The notes beneath the pieces were generated by a model, which had not been told where the DNA came from, did not search any database, and was given only the letters and a program-made list of their open reading frames with translations. From Melampsora larici-populina 98AG31 (Eukaryota; Basidiomycota; Pucciniomycetes; Pucciniales; Melampsoraceae), in contig NW_006768797.1 of the NCBI RefSeq assembly GCF_000204055.1, positions 319,380 through 383,379 of the forward strand: a DNA stretch of 64,000 nucleotides, in the 5' to 3' direction. The position numbers and the translations under genes were made by a program. Every line of letters begins with the position of its first letter. The first letter of the stretch is position 1. Shown piece after piece: positions 49,928-60,966 of this stretch.

Positions 49928-52164
49928 TCACCGTTTTCGCCTTCTTCTCCTATGTTGTCCTGCTGCTTTAGGGTATTCTTTGTCGAAATCTTTCACTAAC
50001 CCGTCACTGTTCTTCAAATGTGATAAAGGCTCCCAAGAATTTTCTTCAGCTCCAAACCCTTTCCAACTTATCAAGTACTCACGCCTTCCATTTTTTATTC
50101 GACAGTCTAATACCTCTTCTACTTCCCATTCGTCATTTCCGTCTATGGTAATTGGAGTTGGTGTTGCTGGTTGTCGTCCTTCTATACTGTCGGTGTTGTG
50201 TTTTCGTAGTAAGGACACGTGGAACACCGGGTGCACTCCCTTCATGGTGCTTGGTAATTTCAATCTGTAGACAGAAGGAGAGATTTTTTCAGTGATGTCA
50301 AACGGTCCTAACCACCTGTGACTTAATTTGGGACTAGGTCTAGTAGTTGAAATATTTTTCCCGTTCAGCCACGCTTGATCTCCAATCTTCCAGTCCGGCG
50401 TTGGCCTCACACTCTTATCAAACTGATTCTTCATTTCTTCTTGTGCTAATTTCAAACATTCTGATAATTCTGATTGTACGTCTTGAAGTAATTTTAATCT
50501 TTCTTCCACTTTTGGGATACATTGTTCTTTTAGTGGTATACCTCCAAATGTCGGATTGTACCCGTAGTTAGCCTTGAAAGGTGAAACCCCTATAGACACG
50601 TGATCTTTGTTATTATATGAAAACTCAGCTGTTGGTAGTAGTGATTCCCAATTCTCTTGACGGTAGTTAACGAAGTGTCTTAGGTATTGTTCGATAGCTT
50701 TATTGACTATCTCGGATTGGCCATCTGTCCTCGGGTGAAAAGCCGTCGACGGTTGCAATCGTATACCTAGCCTGGTATTCAGCTCTTTTGTCAGCTGTGA
50801 TACGAAGATTGAGCCTCTGTCCGAAATAATTGATTTTGGTGTTCCATGCAGACGCCATACTTCCTTTACCATAATATCCGCCAATTCATCTGAGGACATA
50901 CTTTCTTTGCATGGTATGAAATGAGCCATCTTTGTCAATCTGTCAACGACCGTGAGGATGCTGTCTTTTCCATTGGATTCTGGCAATTTGGTAATTAGGT
51001 CGTAACTAATGTCGATCCACGGGCCTGCTGGAATTGGCAGGGGTTCTAAGGATCCGAAAGGCTGCTGATTGCTGGTTTTAACTCTCAAACATGAATCACA
51101 GCTGTCAACGTATCTATTCACAAAAGCTTTCATTCCTGGCCAGGAGAAGCACCTACGGGCCAAGCTTAAAGTCTTTGATCTTCCAGGGTGACCCGCTATT
51201 AAGCTGTCATGTCGGCTTTTTAATATGAGTAGCTTGATAGCATTGACTTGAGGTACTTCAATTCGGTTTTGATTATAAAGTATTCCATCCTTAACGTTGT
51301 ATTTTGATACGGCTGATTTCAATTTTGACGATATCGGGTTCTGCACGACATTTATAAGTTCCTGAATTCTCTGGTCATTTGATGTTGCTTGACGTATCTC
51401 GTTGATGATTTCTTCGTCGGACGGTGCGCGGCTCTCTTCGGTTACTAGGTTATCAGTTGGATTAGATACTCCTAGGACGTCGATTTCAAACCATTTGTCA
51501 GTGTCTTGTAGGTCGATGTCTTCATTTTCGAAAAATGACTCAATTGAAGCGACTTCAATGGAATCAATGAAAGTATCAGGGGTTATATTGTCCGGGCGTA
51601 GCAACTGGCCGAATGTCAGCTTTCCTTCCTTCGTCGGAGCTAGGTCTGGACGTCTTGATAGAGCATCGGGCTTGGTGGCTTGTCTACCGGGTCTGAACTT
51701 GATTATAAAGTCGAAACAACCCAGCGTTTCGGCCCAACGAGCCTGACGTCTTGTCAGTTGTATAGTCGTCATAAAGGTTTCTAAGTTCCTGTGGTCCGTA
51801 TAAACAACGACTTCCAGTCGGTTTGGGTTTCCCTCTAGGTAATGTCACCATTCCTTGAATGCCGCGACAATTGCCAACAGTTCCTTATCGAAGATCTCAT
51901 AATTCCGTTCGGCCTGAATTAGGGATCGTGATAAATAGGCCACAGGGTGTATTTCACCATCGTCATCACTTCGTTGAGAAAGAACAGCTCCCAGTGCGAA
52001 ATCTGAGCAGTCACATTCGAGTATAAAGGCCTTATACGGGTCAGCTATCTTGAGGACTGGTGCGGTTGTAAAGGCGGTTTTCAGGTGTTCGAAAGCTTGA
52101 TTACAACGCTCGCTCCAATTGAAGACAGTCTTGTGTTTGGTGAGATTGTGCAGTGGCCTGGTGG
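49928..52164 (-). pseudogene. Gypsy-3 pol 3' part: RNase H, integrase, chromodomain
   Basis: Downstream half of pol after the hAT-2 insertion. RNase H from about 52100 (LECDCSDFALGAVLS) is interrupted by TGA at 51847-51845, where Gypsy-2 has CGA within EWRHYLEG. After this stop, 614 codons are open. They hold the integrase zinc motif (H....H..C..C; DSCDSC), core residues D, D, E (DISYDLITKLP, ISDRGSIFVS, DGQSEIVNK), the GPF-type linker (HRWLGPF) and a chromodomain (WEVEEVLDCR ... YLISWKGF ... SWEPL). The domain content is complete but the frame is split. Confidence 0.88.
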
Positions 52165-52864
52165 CAACGGTTGAAGCGCACCGCTTGACGTTTTTTTTTG
52201 TAGCGGGTCAAAGCAACCCGCCATCGCCCCAATCTAAATCTGGGGTTGTAGCGGGCTGTAAAAATGGCGGGGCGATTTAGATTTGCGCCCCGCACCCCTT
52301 GCTCAGAGCGGGATGTAGCGCTTAATCTCAGATGATGCAAGATAACAACCTTGATATCATTCTCAGACCAGCTCATATCGATCCTTGGCGCCTGCAACCC
52401 CAACCGACAAGCGTGAACAGGCTTCCAAACCCTCGATACACAATTTTTGACCAGCCAAATCTTTGACAGCGCCTGCAACCCCATCGAACGAGCACGAAAC
52501 AAACACAATATCATCCCTTATCCTCCACTCGACAAGCCAAATCTTCGACCTAACGCTAATCTTGATGTCCGGCAGACTCGAATGGCCTGAAGCATATTGT
52601 GAGCCCTTTTTCTTCTTTGGTCACGTCTTTGAAGCGCACCAAACTGACCCAATCAACCCCATTTCTTTCATGCAACCCCTCCGGTTATCGTAACTCAATT
52701 CTTTTAGGCGTATCAGGTGACAGAAGCTGTTCATATCACCGTACTCGATCTTCATAAGAAGCTGAGTACCTTGATCCTTCCTCCCACACACGATCATTGA
52801 CCAATCTATCATAAAAAAAACTAGCAATTATTTTACTGATTGTATTCTTTTCAAACAAAAACTT

Positions 52865-52964
52865 ACCGTTCTCAATTCTTTCTCATCGTACTGTTGATAC
52901 CTTCCAATAACAACACCGTTCTCAATTCTTTCTCATCGTACTGTTGATACCTTCCAATAACAAC
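52865..52964 (+). repeat. 50-bp perfect tandem duplication before the hAT-2 start codon
   Basis: A 50-bp unit starting ACCGTTCTCAATTCTTTCTC is present twice (52865-52914 and 52915-52964) and ends one base before the ATG at 52966. It lies in the presumed 5' leader or core promoter. I see no such duplication in the homologous part of hAT-1. Confidence 0.9.
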
Positions 52965-52965
52965 T

Positions 52966-55900
52966 ATGGCTCACTCTATGTCAACTCTTGCTCCTCCTAC
53001 CAGTACCGGTCCTACGCTTCGCCCTAGAAGCCCTACTAGTCCAACTCCTAAGCCTGGTTTTGTGATTCAATCCCCAGACTCGCAAGTCTCAGTCCAACGT
53101 CCTTCCAGCGACGGAGCCGGTAAGGGCGACAACAACGAAGACAGCGATAGTGAATTACCTTCCGACATCAACTTTGATAGTCGTGCCTTCGATCCTGCTC
53201 ACACTACCAATGAATCCGACTCTGATTCCGTCGTGGAGATAGCTCAACCTCAAGACTTCCTGGCAAAGATTACCAAAAAGAAGAAGACTCAGATCGTCAA
53301 GGTGAACAGCACTCGTGCCAAGCGTCGACCTCGGGGCTCTGGTGCCTCAGTGACTTTGGTTCAAGGTCCAGGAAAGAAGGCCAAGACCAAGAAAGTCGTT
53401 CCTGTACCAGTCCCAGTAAGTCGCTTTTCAGTTTCACCCTTTACTTCAATTTGTCGACTCATATCTTCTCTTTTACTTTTGTTGCGTTTGCCCTTTTATT
53501 TCTTTTCTTCTAATCATCTCTTCGCTTTCAATCCTCACCATATCCTAAAGACTGGGGTCCCTGCCTGTATCGATATCAATCAGGATTCGGATATCGAGGT
53601 TGTTCAAACTGAAGGGGTTCGCCGTGCCCAACTGGCACGGGTCTCCAAGCTGTTGGAGTACTATCACCCTCCAATTCATGTCAAGGGTGAGGTTTGTAAT
53701 TTTCTTTTTTTCTTTATCCATCGTTTTTTTCTACTGTCAGATTATCAGCTACTAACACTTGATCTTTTGTTTCATGTAGACCGGTGATGACCCCCGCCGT
53801 TACAAGTGCCGGTGGTGCGCAACTTGGTTCACCCGTGGACGTCGGACTCACTACAATCTTTATGCTCACCGCGATGGAGCTAAGGGTCGGCCAGCATGTC
53901 CTCAAAGATCACGTGCCATACAAGCTGGCTGCCAATTACCACCATCGTGGGCTCAAGAACAGGCCACGCTCGATACTTCTTCAAACGAAGCCCATGGTCA
54001 ACCTACGCTCGATTCATTTTTATCACGTACCACCTTCAATGTCGAGTTGTGCAACATTGTGCTGGTAATGTGGATCCTTTTACACGCCCTCCCATTTAAT
54101 CGTTTCTACGATTCCCCCCTGCGTGCTGCATTCAAGCTGGCCAACCGTCGGGCCGATTTGAGGAGTGCTACTTGGGCTGCTGGTGTGGCGAAGGAGTTGT
54201 ATAATAGCTTAAGTACCGCGGCTATTGCCTTAGTAAAGGTAAGTTCTTTCTTTTCTATCTCTGGCCAACTTATTCATACCCGGTACTGACAAATGATATG
54301 TATAACAGGACAATCGAAGTAGATTCTCATTGATCCATGACGTTTGGACCACCAAGGGAAATCGCTATGCGTTCATTGGTGTATCAGCAAATTTCATCGA
54401 TGACGAGTGGAATTTTCGGACTGTTCATCTTACCTTGAAGTTGGTAGCTTGGAATAAATATGGCTATCTTTTAGCCAAACCAGTTGGTCGTTTCTTGATG
54501 ACTCACGGCTTGCACAAAAAGATACGTAATTTTTCATTTCTTCTCATTCATCCTTCCGTGTAACTAATGTTTGATTTGTTGAATTTCTTACATTTTAGGC
54601 CAGACAACTGATTCAGGTGCTTCAAACAACACCATGGCACGCGAAATGGAAATTATGTTTTCCGAAGGTGACAATCCGATTGATTGGGATTCCTCGCAAC
54701 ACCACGTTCGGTGCTACGCCCATAAGCTTGGCTTAGTTGTCAAGAAGGGCCTCAAAGTACTAGGCCTATGTGCAGGTCACATCAAGCCTACTACCCCGGC
54801 CAACACTTCAGTCCCTGTTCCTGCTCTTATCCTCAATGATGATCTGACCGAAAGTGTTCATCACGACGAATCTGATGATGAAGACGATGTCATCAACTCT
54901 CAATCTGAATTTCAATCAAGACATGAAAAAGCTGAAGACGATGAGCACGAGGATGATCCAGATTACGAGGATCCTCCTACTAATGGCTGCGTTGTGGTAA
55001 AAGGTGCATTAAAGGTAGGTATTTTTTATCTTTATCTAATGTGTTATGTCTTCTTAAAATTGATTCAATCGGTTCTTCCGTTTGTAGCTGAAAGAATTCA
55101 ATGCTCTCCTCACTCGCAGCAATGCCAGGCGAGGTGAGTTTCAAGCTCGAGCTGAGCAGATGGGCTATCGTGGACCAGGTCCAATTGCGGGTTGGGGAGT
55201 CCGTTGGAACATTGATCTGGAGATGTTCTCTCGGCTCGTGGCTGGCCGAGATGTAAGTTTTTTTTGTGAAACATTGATTGGAGCATTACTGACCAAATGT
55301 ACATATCATTTCAGGTGGTCGATTCCATCCTTATTGCTGATAGGAAAACCAAGTACTATCAAGGCATAATGATTTCGATGGATGAGTGGGATGCTGTGGA
55401 GACATTATGTAAAGTTCTAGAAGTAAGTACTTCTTTCTTTCATTTTCAATTTCTCAATGGGTATGTTCTTTTCGTGATCAGAGTTCTGATGTTTGCTTTC
55501 TAGGTTTTTCGTCATTCGACTAAGCGCATGGAGGGCAATACGCCAACTGGCGCCTTGCTTCTGGCCGAGTATCTCAGAGTGAGCGATCTGCTCAGTGAGA
55601 TATCCGACACGACAATCTTTCCAAGCCTCGCAACCATGGTAGAAACCATGGTAAACCAACTGGTCAAGTACCGCAATGAAGCTGTATCCGCCGAAGTGAT
55701 CATAGTGGTCACCATACTCAATCCTAAGTATCGACTCAAGTTTTTCGACTTACACTACCCCAATGAAGCTGCACAAGCCAAAGAGTGCATTGAAGAAATC
55801 TTTCAGAAGACTCTTGCTGCTTGGCCTGCTACTCCAGCCTCCAGCCCTGAACCGACTCCATCCCCTGTTTCTGGGGAAGTATTCGACCAGTTTGATGTAT

Positions 55901-56350
55901 TCACTTCAATGGCATCCGTACAAACGTCAGATTCTGTCCGTTCGGCCGAACTCGAGCTATACCTCCAAGGGAACCACCCAATCCTCCCGGGCCAAAGCGA
56001 GCTGTCTTGGTGGGACGTGAGTTATCTTTTCTCTCATAACCTACACACAATAATCAAGAACTGACCCGTATGTTTCATTGTCTTAGGATAATTCTTGCCA
56101 CTACCCTGTCCTTGCGTCAATGGCCCGTGACTATCTCAGCATTTCAGCTACCTCATGCGCCGAGGAACGTGTTTTTTCTTTGGCAGCTGATATTGCTGTT
56201 CCTGCCTGTGGTTCGTTGAAACCAAAAACCATCTCTCGTGCTGTTGGCTGTCGAGAATCGTTAAGACATGACATTACCACTGATGACAAGTTCTCAGAAG
56301 CTATCAAATATCTTGCCACCTTTCAAACTCATGCTCACAAACAAAACTGA
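52966..56350 (+). CDS. hAT-2 transposase, nine exons, intact
   Basis: Exons 52966-53415, 53551-53691, 53780-54238, 54309-54525, 54599-55014, 55088-55252, 55315-55422, 55504-56016 and 56087-56350 total 2733 nt: 910 residues, all phases consistent. The Pro/Ser-rich N-terminus is like hAT-1 (KPGFVIQSPDSQVSVQRPSS). There is a BED-like finger (YKCRWCATWF ... YAHRDG) and the transposase core (HDVWTTKGNRYAFIG; HHVRCYAHKLGLVVKKGLK). The insert around exon 5 is acidic, and the dimerisation block is ATSCAEERVFSLAADIAVPA. Exon lengths are equal or nearly equal to hAT-1: 217, 165 and 108 nt are identical. It would bind the GC-rich subterminal repeats and mobilise related elements in trans. Confidence 0.87.
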
Positions 56351-56908
56351 GCAAGCTTACTCATAATGTCAACCTTTTGTTGTTTTATCTCATCTATCTT
56401 CTCAAGTGTTTCTTCAGTTATTTCCTTTTTTCCTTTACTAATGTTTCAAGTTGCTCCTTAATAATCTTTTTGAATACTTTATGTTTTTTTCCTTAGTTTT
56501 GTTTATTTTTTCTTTACTTTATTAATGTTTCAAGTCGCTCATTGTCACTGTTTTTGAAATTTTTATGTTTTGTTGCTTGTCCTCCTATACTCGATTTCAT
56601 CCTATTATTTGTAGTCACTCCTTATCAACGTTTTTTGAGTACTTTAATTTTCCTATGTCAATATAGATTTCTTTGTGCATATTAAAAAAAATTCGATACC
56701 TCTTCCGCCTCATCCCGCTTCCTTTTCTTCAAAACGAAGGTAGCGGGGCGAGAGCGGGTCCAGCACACGCACCGCTGCATCAATGATGTAGCGGGTCTGA
56801 ACATAAAGCGGGGCGGGAGCAATTCCCCTATGTAGCGGGACAGCGTCCCGCTGCTAAAAAAACGCCTGAAAGCGGGGCGGAGCGGGGCGCTTCAACCGTT
56901 GCTGGTGG

Positions 56909-59129
56909 TTGCAGAGAAGTGATCAATGAATCGCCTATAAAAGTTTGCGAATCCGATGAATCTTTGCAATTCTGATACGTTCTTAGGTGCGGGCCACTCA
57001 GTAACGGCTTTCACTTTGGTAGGATCCATCTTCACTTTATTGTACGATATGAGTAATCCAAGGTATTCGACTTCAGTCTTTGAGAATTCACATTTTTCCG
57101 GTTTTAACCATAGTTGATGTTTCCCAAAAGTTTCGAGTACACTGTCGACTGCCGGTTCATGCTTTTCGCCTTTCTTGGTGTAGATCATGGTATCGTCTAA
57201 GTACACCGCGGTATCCTTTCCAATACGAGATAGGAGTATATCCTGCATGAAATATTGGAAAAATCCTACTGCTCCTGTCGGGCCAAATGGCATCGTGAGA
57301 GGAGCAAATTGACCTTGTTTACAAATAAAAGCCAACTTGTCTTCATCTTCTTCTGCAACCCTTAGATTTCCATATGCGTTACGTAGGTCGAGCTTAGTGA
57401 ATTTGTCGGCGTCAAGAAGGCTATCTATGAGATCCATAGTTAACGGCAGCGGATATCTATTCTTAACCGTTAGTGAATTTAGCTTCCGGTAATCAAAGCA
57501 TGGACGTAAGTTCCCATCTTTTTTCCCAGTGAAGAGGACAGGGGCCGCCCAAGGGGATGTTGTCCTACGTATCGTGCCGTTTGCCAGTGCTGTCTTAATC
57601 ATCTCGTCGAGCGCAGCGTCCTCAGCTGGAGAAAGCGGTATTATGCGACTAGCTTGGGGCTGTGCTCCTGGTACAAGTTGAACTCGGAAGTCGTATCTTC
57701 GTCTTGGCGGTAATCGCTGAGCTTGAGATTTGTTGAATAAGTGTAAGTGCCTGTGATAGCACGACGGGACCATCTGCTCCACGGTCTTGAGTGGTGTCTT
57801 TCTGTTTACCTCGGCTGCCAAACGGGCTGACGTTGACCACGAAGTCTTTGTGGTGTCGATTTCTAGATTCAGAGGTGTTCGTGGAAAAACAAGCTTGCCA
57901 GCTGTTTCGGTAACATGTGGAGAGGTTGTGAGATCGTACTCACATTGCGGGGGCGTAATCGTGTCATTACTGACTCGAGCCCCCTCGTCACTAGTCCTAA
58001 CGTACCCCTGAGGCTCCTCCAAAGGATCGACGGGGTTCTGTGGCGGAATTGATGAGTCTGGTGTGACAGACGCAATGTGCTTGCTGTCGGCGGCCTGAAA
58101 GGTACTTGGAGTAGGGGTTGTTGGTTTGTGCTGTCCTGCTCTGAAGTCTGTGTTGGGTCTGTGTGTATGGTCGTATTTTTGTGGAAAAACAAGCTTGCCA
58201 GCTGTTTCGGCAATATGGGAAGGAGTTGTGAGATTGTACTCACATTGCGGGGGCGTAATCTTGTCATCACTGACTCGAGCCCCCTCGTCACTAGTCCTAA
58301 CGTGCCCCTGAGGCTCCTCCAAAGGATCGACGGGGTTTTGTGGCGGAATTGACGAGTCTGGTATGTCAGACGCAATAGTAGGAGTTTCGGAATTGAATGG
58401 TGTGTTGAGGTGACCAGTATCATCGGCTATGTCGGTGTGATTGTCTGTAACGGTTCTGTAGGTAGTATTTTGGGGAGAGAGAAGCTTGCTAGCTGCTTCG
58501 ATTTGGGGGTGATGAAGTGTGAGATCGTACTCACATTGCGGGGATGCTAAAGTATCAGGATAGATACACATCCCCTTGTCAAGTCTCCTAGCTGTCCCCA
58601 ATGGGCCTAAACTGGCATCCGTTGAGGTTGTTTTCGGGCTTGGCGACACCGCAGATGTGGTGGCAATGCAGGTTGGGTTCGTGTCGTTGTTTGATAACGT
58701 CCAGTCGATAGAATGGCCATGACGTCGTAGCCAGGGCATACCCAATATGCCATCGTATGTGTTCTTCAGTTTTGTAATGATAAAAGTGGTTGGGGTGGTG
58801 TCGTTTTCGAATATGAGGTCGATTTCGTGAGATGACTTGGATGTGGAACCGTCAAACCCGCTAATGTCGCAGGTACTGTTAATTGCGTGTTCCAACAGTC
58901 CATGCTCACGCGCGAATGAAAGGCTAATCACGTTGTGAGTGGCACCAGAGTCAATTAGAAAATTGGCTCGGGGGGTCTTAATGGTTGTGGCTCTGGATAG
59001 GGGACTTGTGGATAGTGTAGTCATGAAGTATAATCTGGGATCTTTTATATTGCACATTACAATTTGACTAGCACCTAATTCCATCAATTCCTCCTCTCTT
59101 CTTTCGCCCAGGATTGGCACAACTTTCAT
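56909..59129 (-). pseudogene. Gypsy-3 pol 5' part: protease and reverse transcriptase
   Basis: From the ATG at 59129-59127, overlapping the gag stop as ATGA, about 740 codons are open. Protease FLIDSGATHNVIS comes first. A long linker follows with three DEG/DKG...PQCEY modules, each with the ETAGKLVFP-type spacer. RT follows through YLDDTMIYTKK and LQRFIGFANFYRRFIDHFSA, where hAT-2 interrupts. The catalytic YLDD is intact. Confidence 0.88.
57949..58575 (-). repeat. Three repeated hairpins in the Gypsy-3 PR-RT linker
   Basis: In sense order: 58575-58540 (stem GGGGATG/CATCCCC, inner GTATC/GATAC), then 58284-58249 and 57984-57949 (stem GGGGGC/GCCCCC, inner GTCA/TGAC). The last two are closed by GTGA and GTAA loops, both GNRA type. 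Spacing is 291 and 300 nt. Each is followed by GCAATGTGAGT. A second small palindrome, GTGAG..CTCAC, follows each unit only in this element. Confidence 0.75.
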
Positions 59130-60163
59130 TCCTGAGCGCCTCCATTTTTTGAGGCATCAGCTCGACTACTACCCTCTCCTCTATCATTGAAATCATCTCT
59201 TCCTCTGCTCATCTCCGCTACTTTCACTTCCAATTCTGCTATCTTTGATTTATAATGATTCTTGCTACCACCTGATTTACTAAACTTCTTATTTGGACAG
59301 TCTCTTGATCTATGACCTTGAACGTTACACTTAAAACATGATCCAGTACGCATACATTCAGCCCGGTCTTTGTCAGATAGACGAGTGTAGACCGCAGACA
59401 GGTCCATGGCGTTGGGGTCGGGCGTAGTTGTGTGAAATGCAGACGAGGTATCGGCGACGCCGTGTAACTTGTTGTCGATCTTGATTGCCAAATTAGAGAT
59501 CTGTTCAATTGTAGTGAACGTCTCTTGTACCAGGACCATAGCGACTCTAATGTCTTTCTTGAGACCTTGTTCAAACTGACTAACTAAAGTAGGTGTTTCC
59601 CAACCAGAGTTCACGGCGTGCATGTTGAAATCATGGGTGTACGCGGCTACGGTCGTCTTTTGAGTCAAAGAACGGAGAGCCTTTTCGGCTTTTGATTTCT
59701 TTTCTGTATCGAAGTACATAGCTTCGAAGTTGGACACAAATTGGTCAAAAGTGACTAAATGAGAAGTGGCTGGGTTGATCAATTCCCTGGTCATTGGTTG
59801 AGCCCAGCTGCTCGCGTTTCCCGTTAAATACGATATAGCAAATATGACTTTCGATTTATCGTCAAGAAACATGTGGGGGTGGGCCAGGATGTACAGTTGT
59901 ACTTGACTGGCAAACACCTCGGCTTGGCTTCCTCTAGCCCCTGCGAATTTATCGGGCGTAGAGACTTTTGGCCCTTTAGGCGTAGGAGCGGTGGCAGAAG
60001 GGTTAGGTGGCGGTGGTGGTGCTTGTTGTGCCGCGGTACCAGCTGCTTCGCTTTGGACACCTTGCATCTGAGCCATTAATCGGTCCTCAGCTTGCTTGCG
60101 AAGAGTGCGTTCTTCGTTCAAAGCATTAGTGAGCTCAGCCAATTGGCGTTGGATATCTTCCAT
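59126..60163 (-). CDS. Gypsy-3 gag
   Basis: Starts at the conserved ATG at 60163 (MEDIQRQLAELTNAL), equivalent to 40349 in Gypsy-2, and ends with TGA at 59128-59126. The gag domain (KVSTPDKFAGARGS to KLHGVADTS) precedes one zinc knuckle (CFKCNVQGHRSRDC). The N-terminal extension shared with Gypsy-2 (TTSPSYRTP) is found beyond 60366 but is separated by the 176-bp insertion. Confidence 0.87.
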   Translation of the reverse strand: MEDIQRQLAELTNALNEERTLRKQAEDRLMAQMQGVQSEAAGTAAQQAPPPPPNPSATAPTPKGPKVSTPDKFAGARGSQAEVFASQVQLYILAHPHMFLDDKSKVIFAISYLTGNASSWAQPMTRELINPATSHLVTFDQFVSNFEAMYFDTEKKSKAEKALRSLTQKTTVAAYTHDFNMHAVNSGWETPTLVSQFEQGLKKDIRVAMVLVQETFTTIEQISNLAIKIDNKLHGVADTSSAFHTTTPDPNAMDLSAVYTRLSDKDRAECMRTGSCFKCNVQGHRSRDCPNKKFSKSGGSKNHYKSKIAELEVKVAEMSRGRDDFNDRGEGSSRADASKNGGAQE

Positions 60164-60188
60164 GGCTTCGGTGTGAATCACGAGGTTA

Positions 60189-60364
60189 CAGTCAAACCCG
60201 CGCAATTGCATACCCGCGCAGCTGCATAACCCGTGATAATGCATAGAAAAATTCCCCAATCTTGATGCTTTTCACTGCCAAATTTGACAACGGAATTGCA
60301 TAACCCATCAAAATGCATAGGAAAAGTCTTCCACCCAAATTATGTGATTGCGCGGGTTTGACTG
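60189..60364. mobile_element. TA-flanked miniature element (176 bp) before gag
   Basis: CAGTCAAACCCGCGCAATTG is mirrored by CGCGGGTTTGACTG, with TA at 60187-60188 and 60365-60366. It contains two diverged copies of a GCATAACCC..AATGCATAGG word. It is inserted within the gag N-terminal extension of Gypsy-3. The ends are like those of the 89-bp element at 34192. Confidence 0.8.
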
Positions 60365-60780
60365 TAGTAGTGTGATGTGAGGTTGAAGATTCGGTGCGAA
60401 CGTCGATGAAGGTTTGTTCGTTGTCGCTGTCGAGATCGACGTTGTCTGGCGGGGTTCTGTATGAGGGAGACGTGGTTGTCGGAGTAAAGGTGGGTGTAAG
60501 GCGGTTCAGAGGCTGTTTAAAGTTTCGGTAATTCTAAGTTTTTAACTTATTAATCTTGAGGTTTCTAGTTTGTTCTGAATGCACAATCCGGAGTCTCGGT
60601 AAGTTCAGATCTGATATCGGTGAGTCAATTAAGTTCTGATCAATTCTAAAACTATCTATGATTAGATAATCTGAGTTCTATAATCTAAGTTCTGGTGAGT
60701 GGTATCTAGTCGGGTCTCGATTTCTGTAATTCGAATTCGTTATTGATGCTTCAATGCTTGTCTGGATGGATTGGACAATA

Positions 60781-60966
60781 TGTTAAGACTGGGTCTCAGG
60801 GGTTCGTCGACAAGGATTGAGTTAGCCTCGTGAGGTTCTTATGATTGATAACGAGATTGTCCGATGAGGAATACAATCAGGTCTGTAGTGCGTAATCTAA
60901 AGTACATCATGATCTGTGACATGTGCTGAGTGAGTGTCATCTATACGTGTAATACGAGTCATAACA
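60781..60966 (-). repeat. Gypsy-3 5' LTR
   Basis: 186 bp and the same as 49646-49831 by eye. In element orientation ATCGGACAAT (60865-60856) lies inside the LTR and ATTGTCC follows its end (about 60779-60773). This gives a 7-bp complement and is a weaker version of the self-priming pair of Gypsy-2. Confidence 0.9.

Larger units (their letters stand above)
52165..56901 (+). mobile_element. hAT-2: complete hAT DNA transposon, apparently intact
   Basis: The ends begin CAACGGTTGAAGCGC and close with its inverse. It is flanked by the 7-bp direct repeat CTGGTGG (52158-52164 and 56902-56908). GC-rich subterminal repeats (GCGGGGCGG, AGCGGG) occupy about 52200-52320 and 56700-56890. It encodes one transposase with no lesion seen. 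It is inserted in the pol gene of Gypsy-3 and so is the youngest layer of this stack. Confidence 0.9.
49646..60966 (-). mobile_element. Gypsy-3: chromodomain Ty3/Gypsy element carrying hAT-2
   Basis: The 186-bp LTRs are indistinguishable by eye, flanked by the perfect 5-bp duplication CCACT (49641-49645 and 60967-60971). Gag and pol resemble Gypsy-2 throughout, including the repeated linker hairpins and the chromodomain. The copy is dead for three reasons: hAT-2 splits pol between RT and RNase H, a TGA lies in RNase H, and a 176-bp element lies just before gag. Identical LTRs with these lesions mean the damage happened soon after insertion. Confidence 0.9.
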
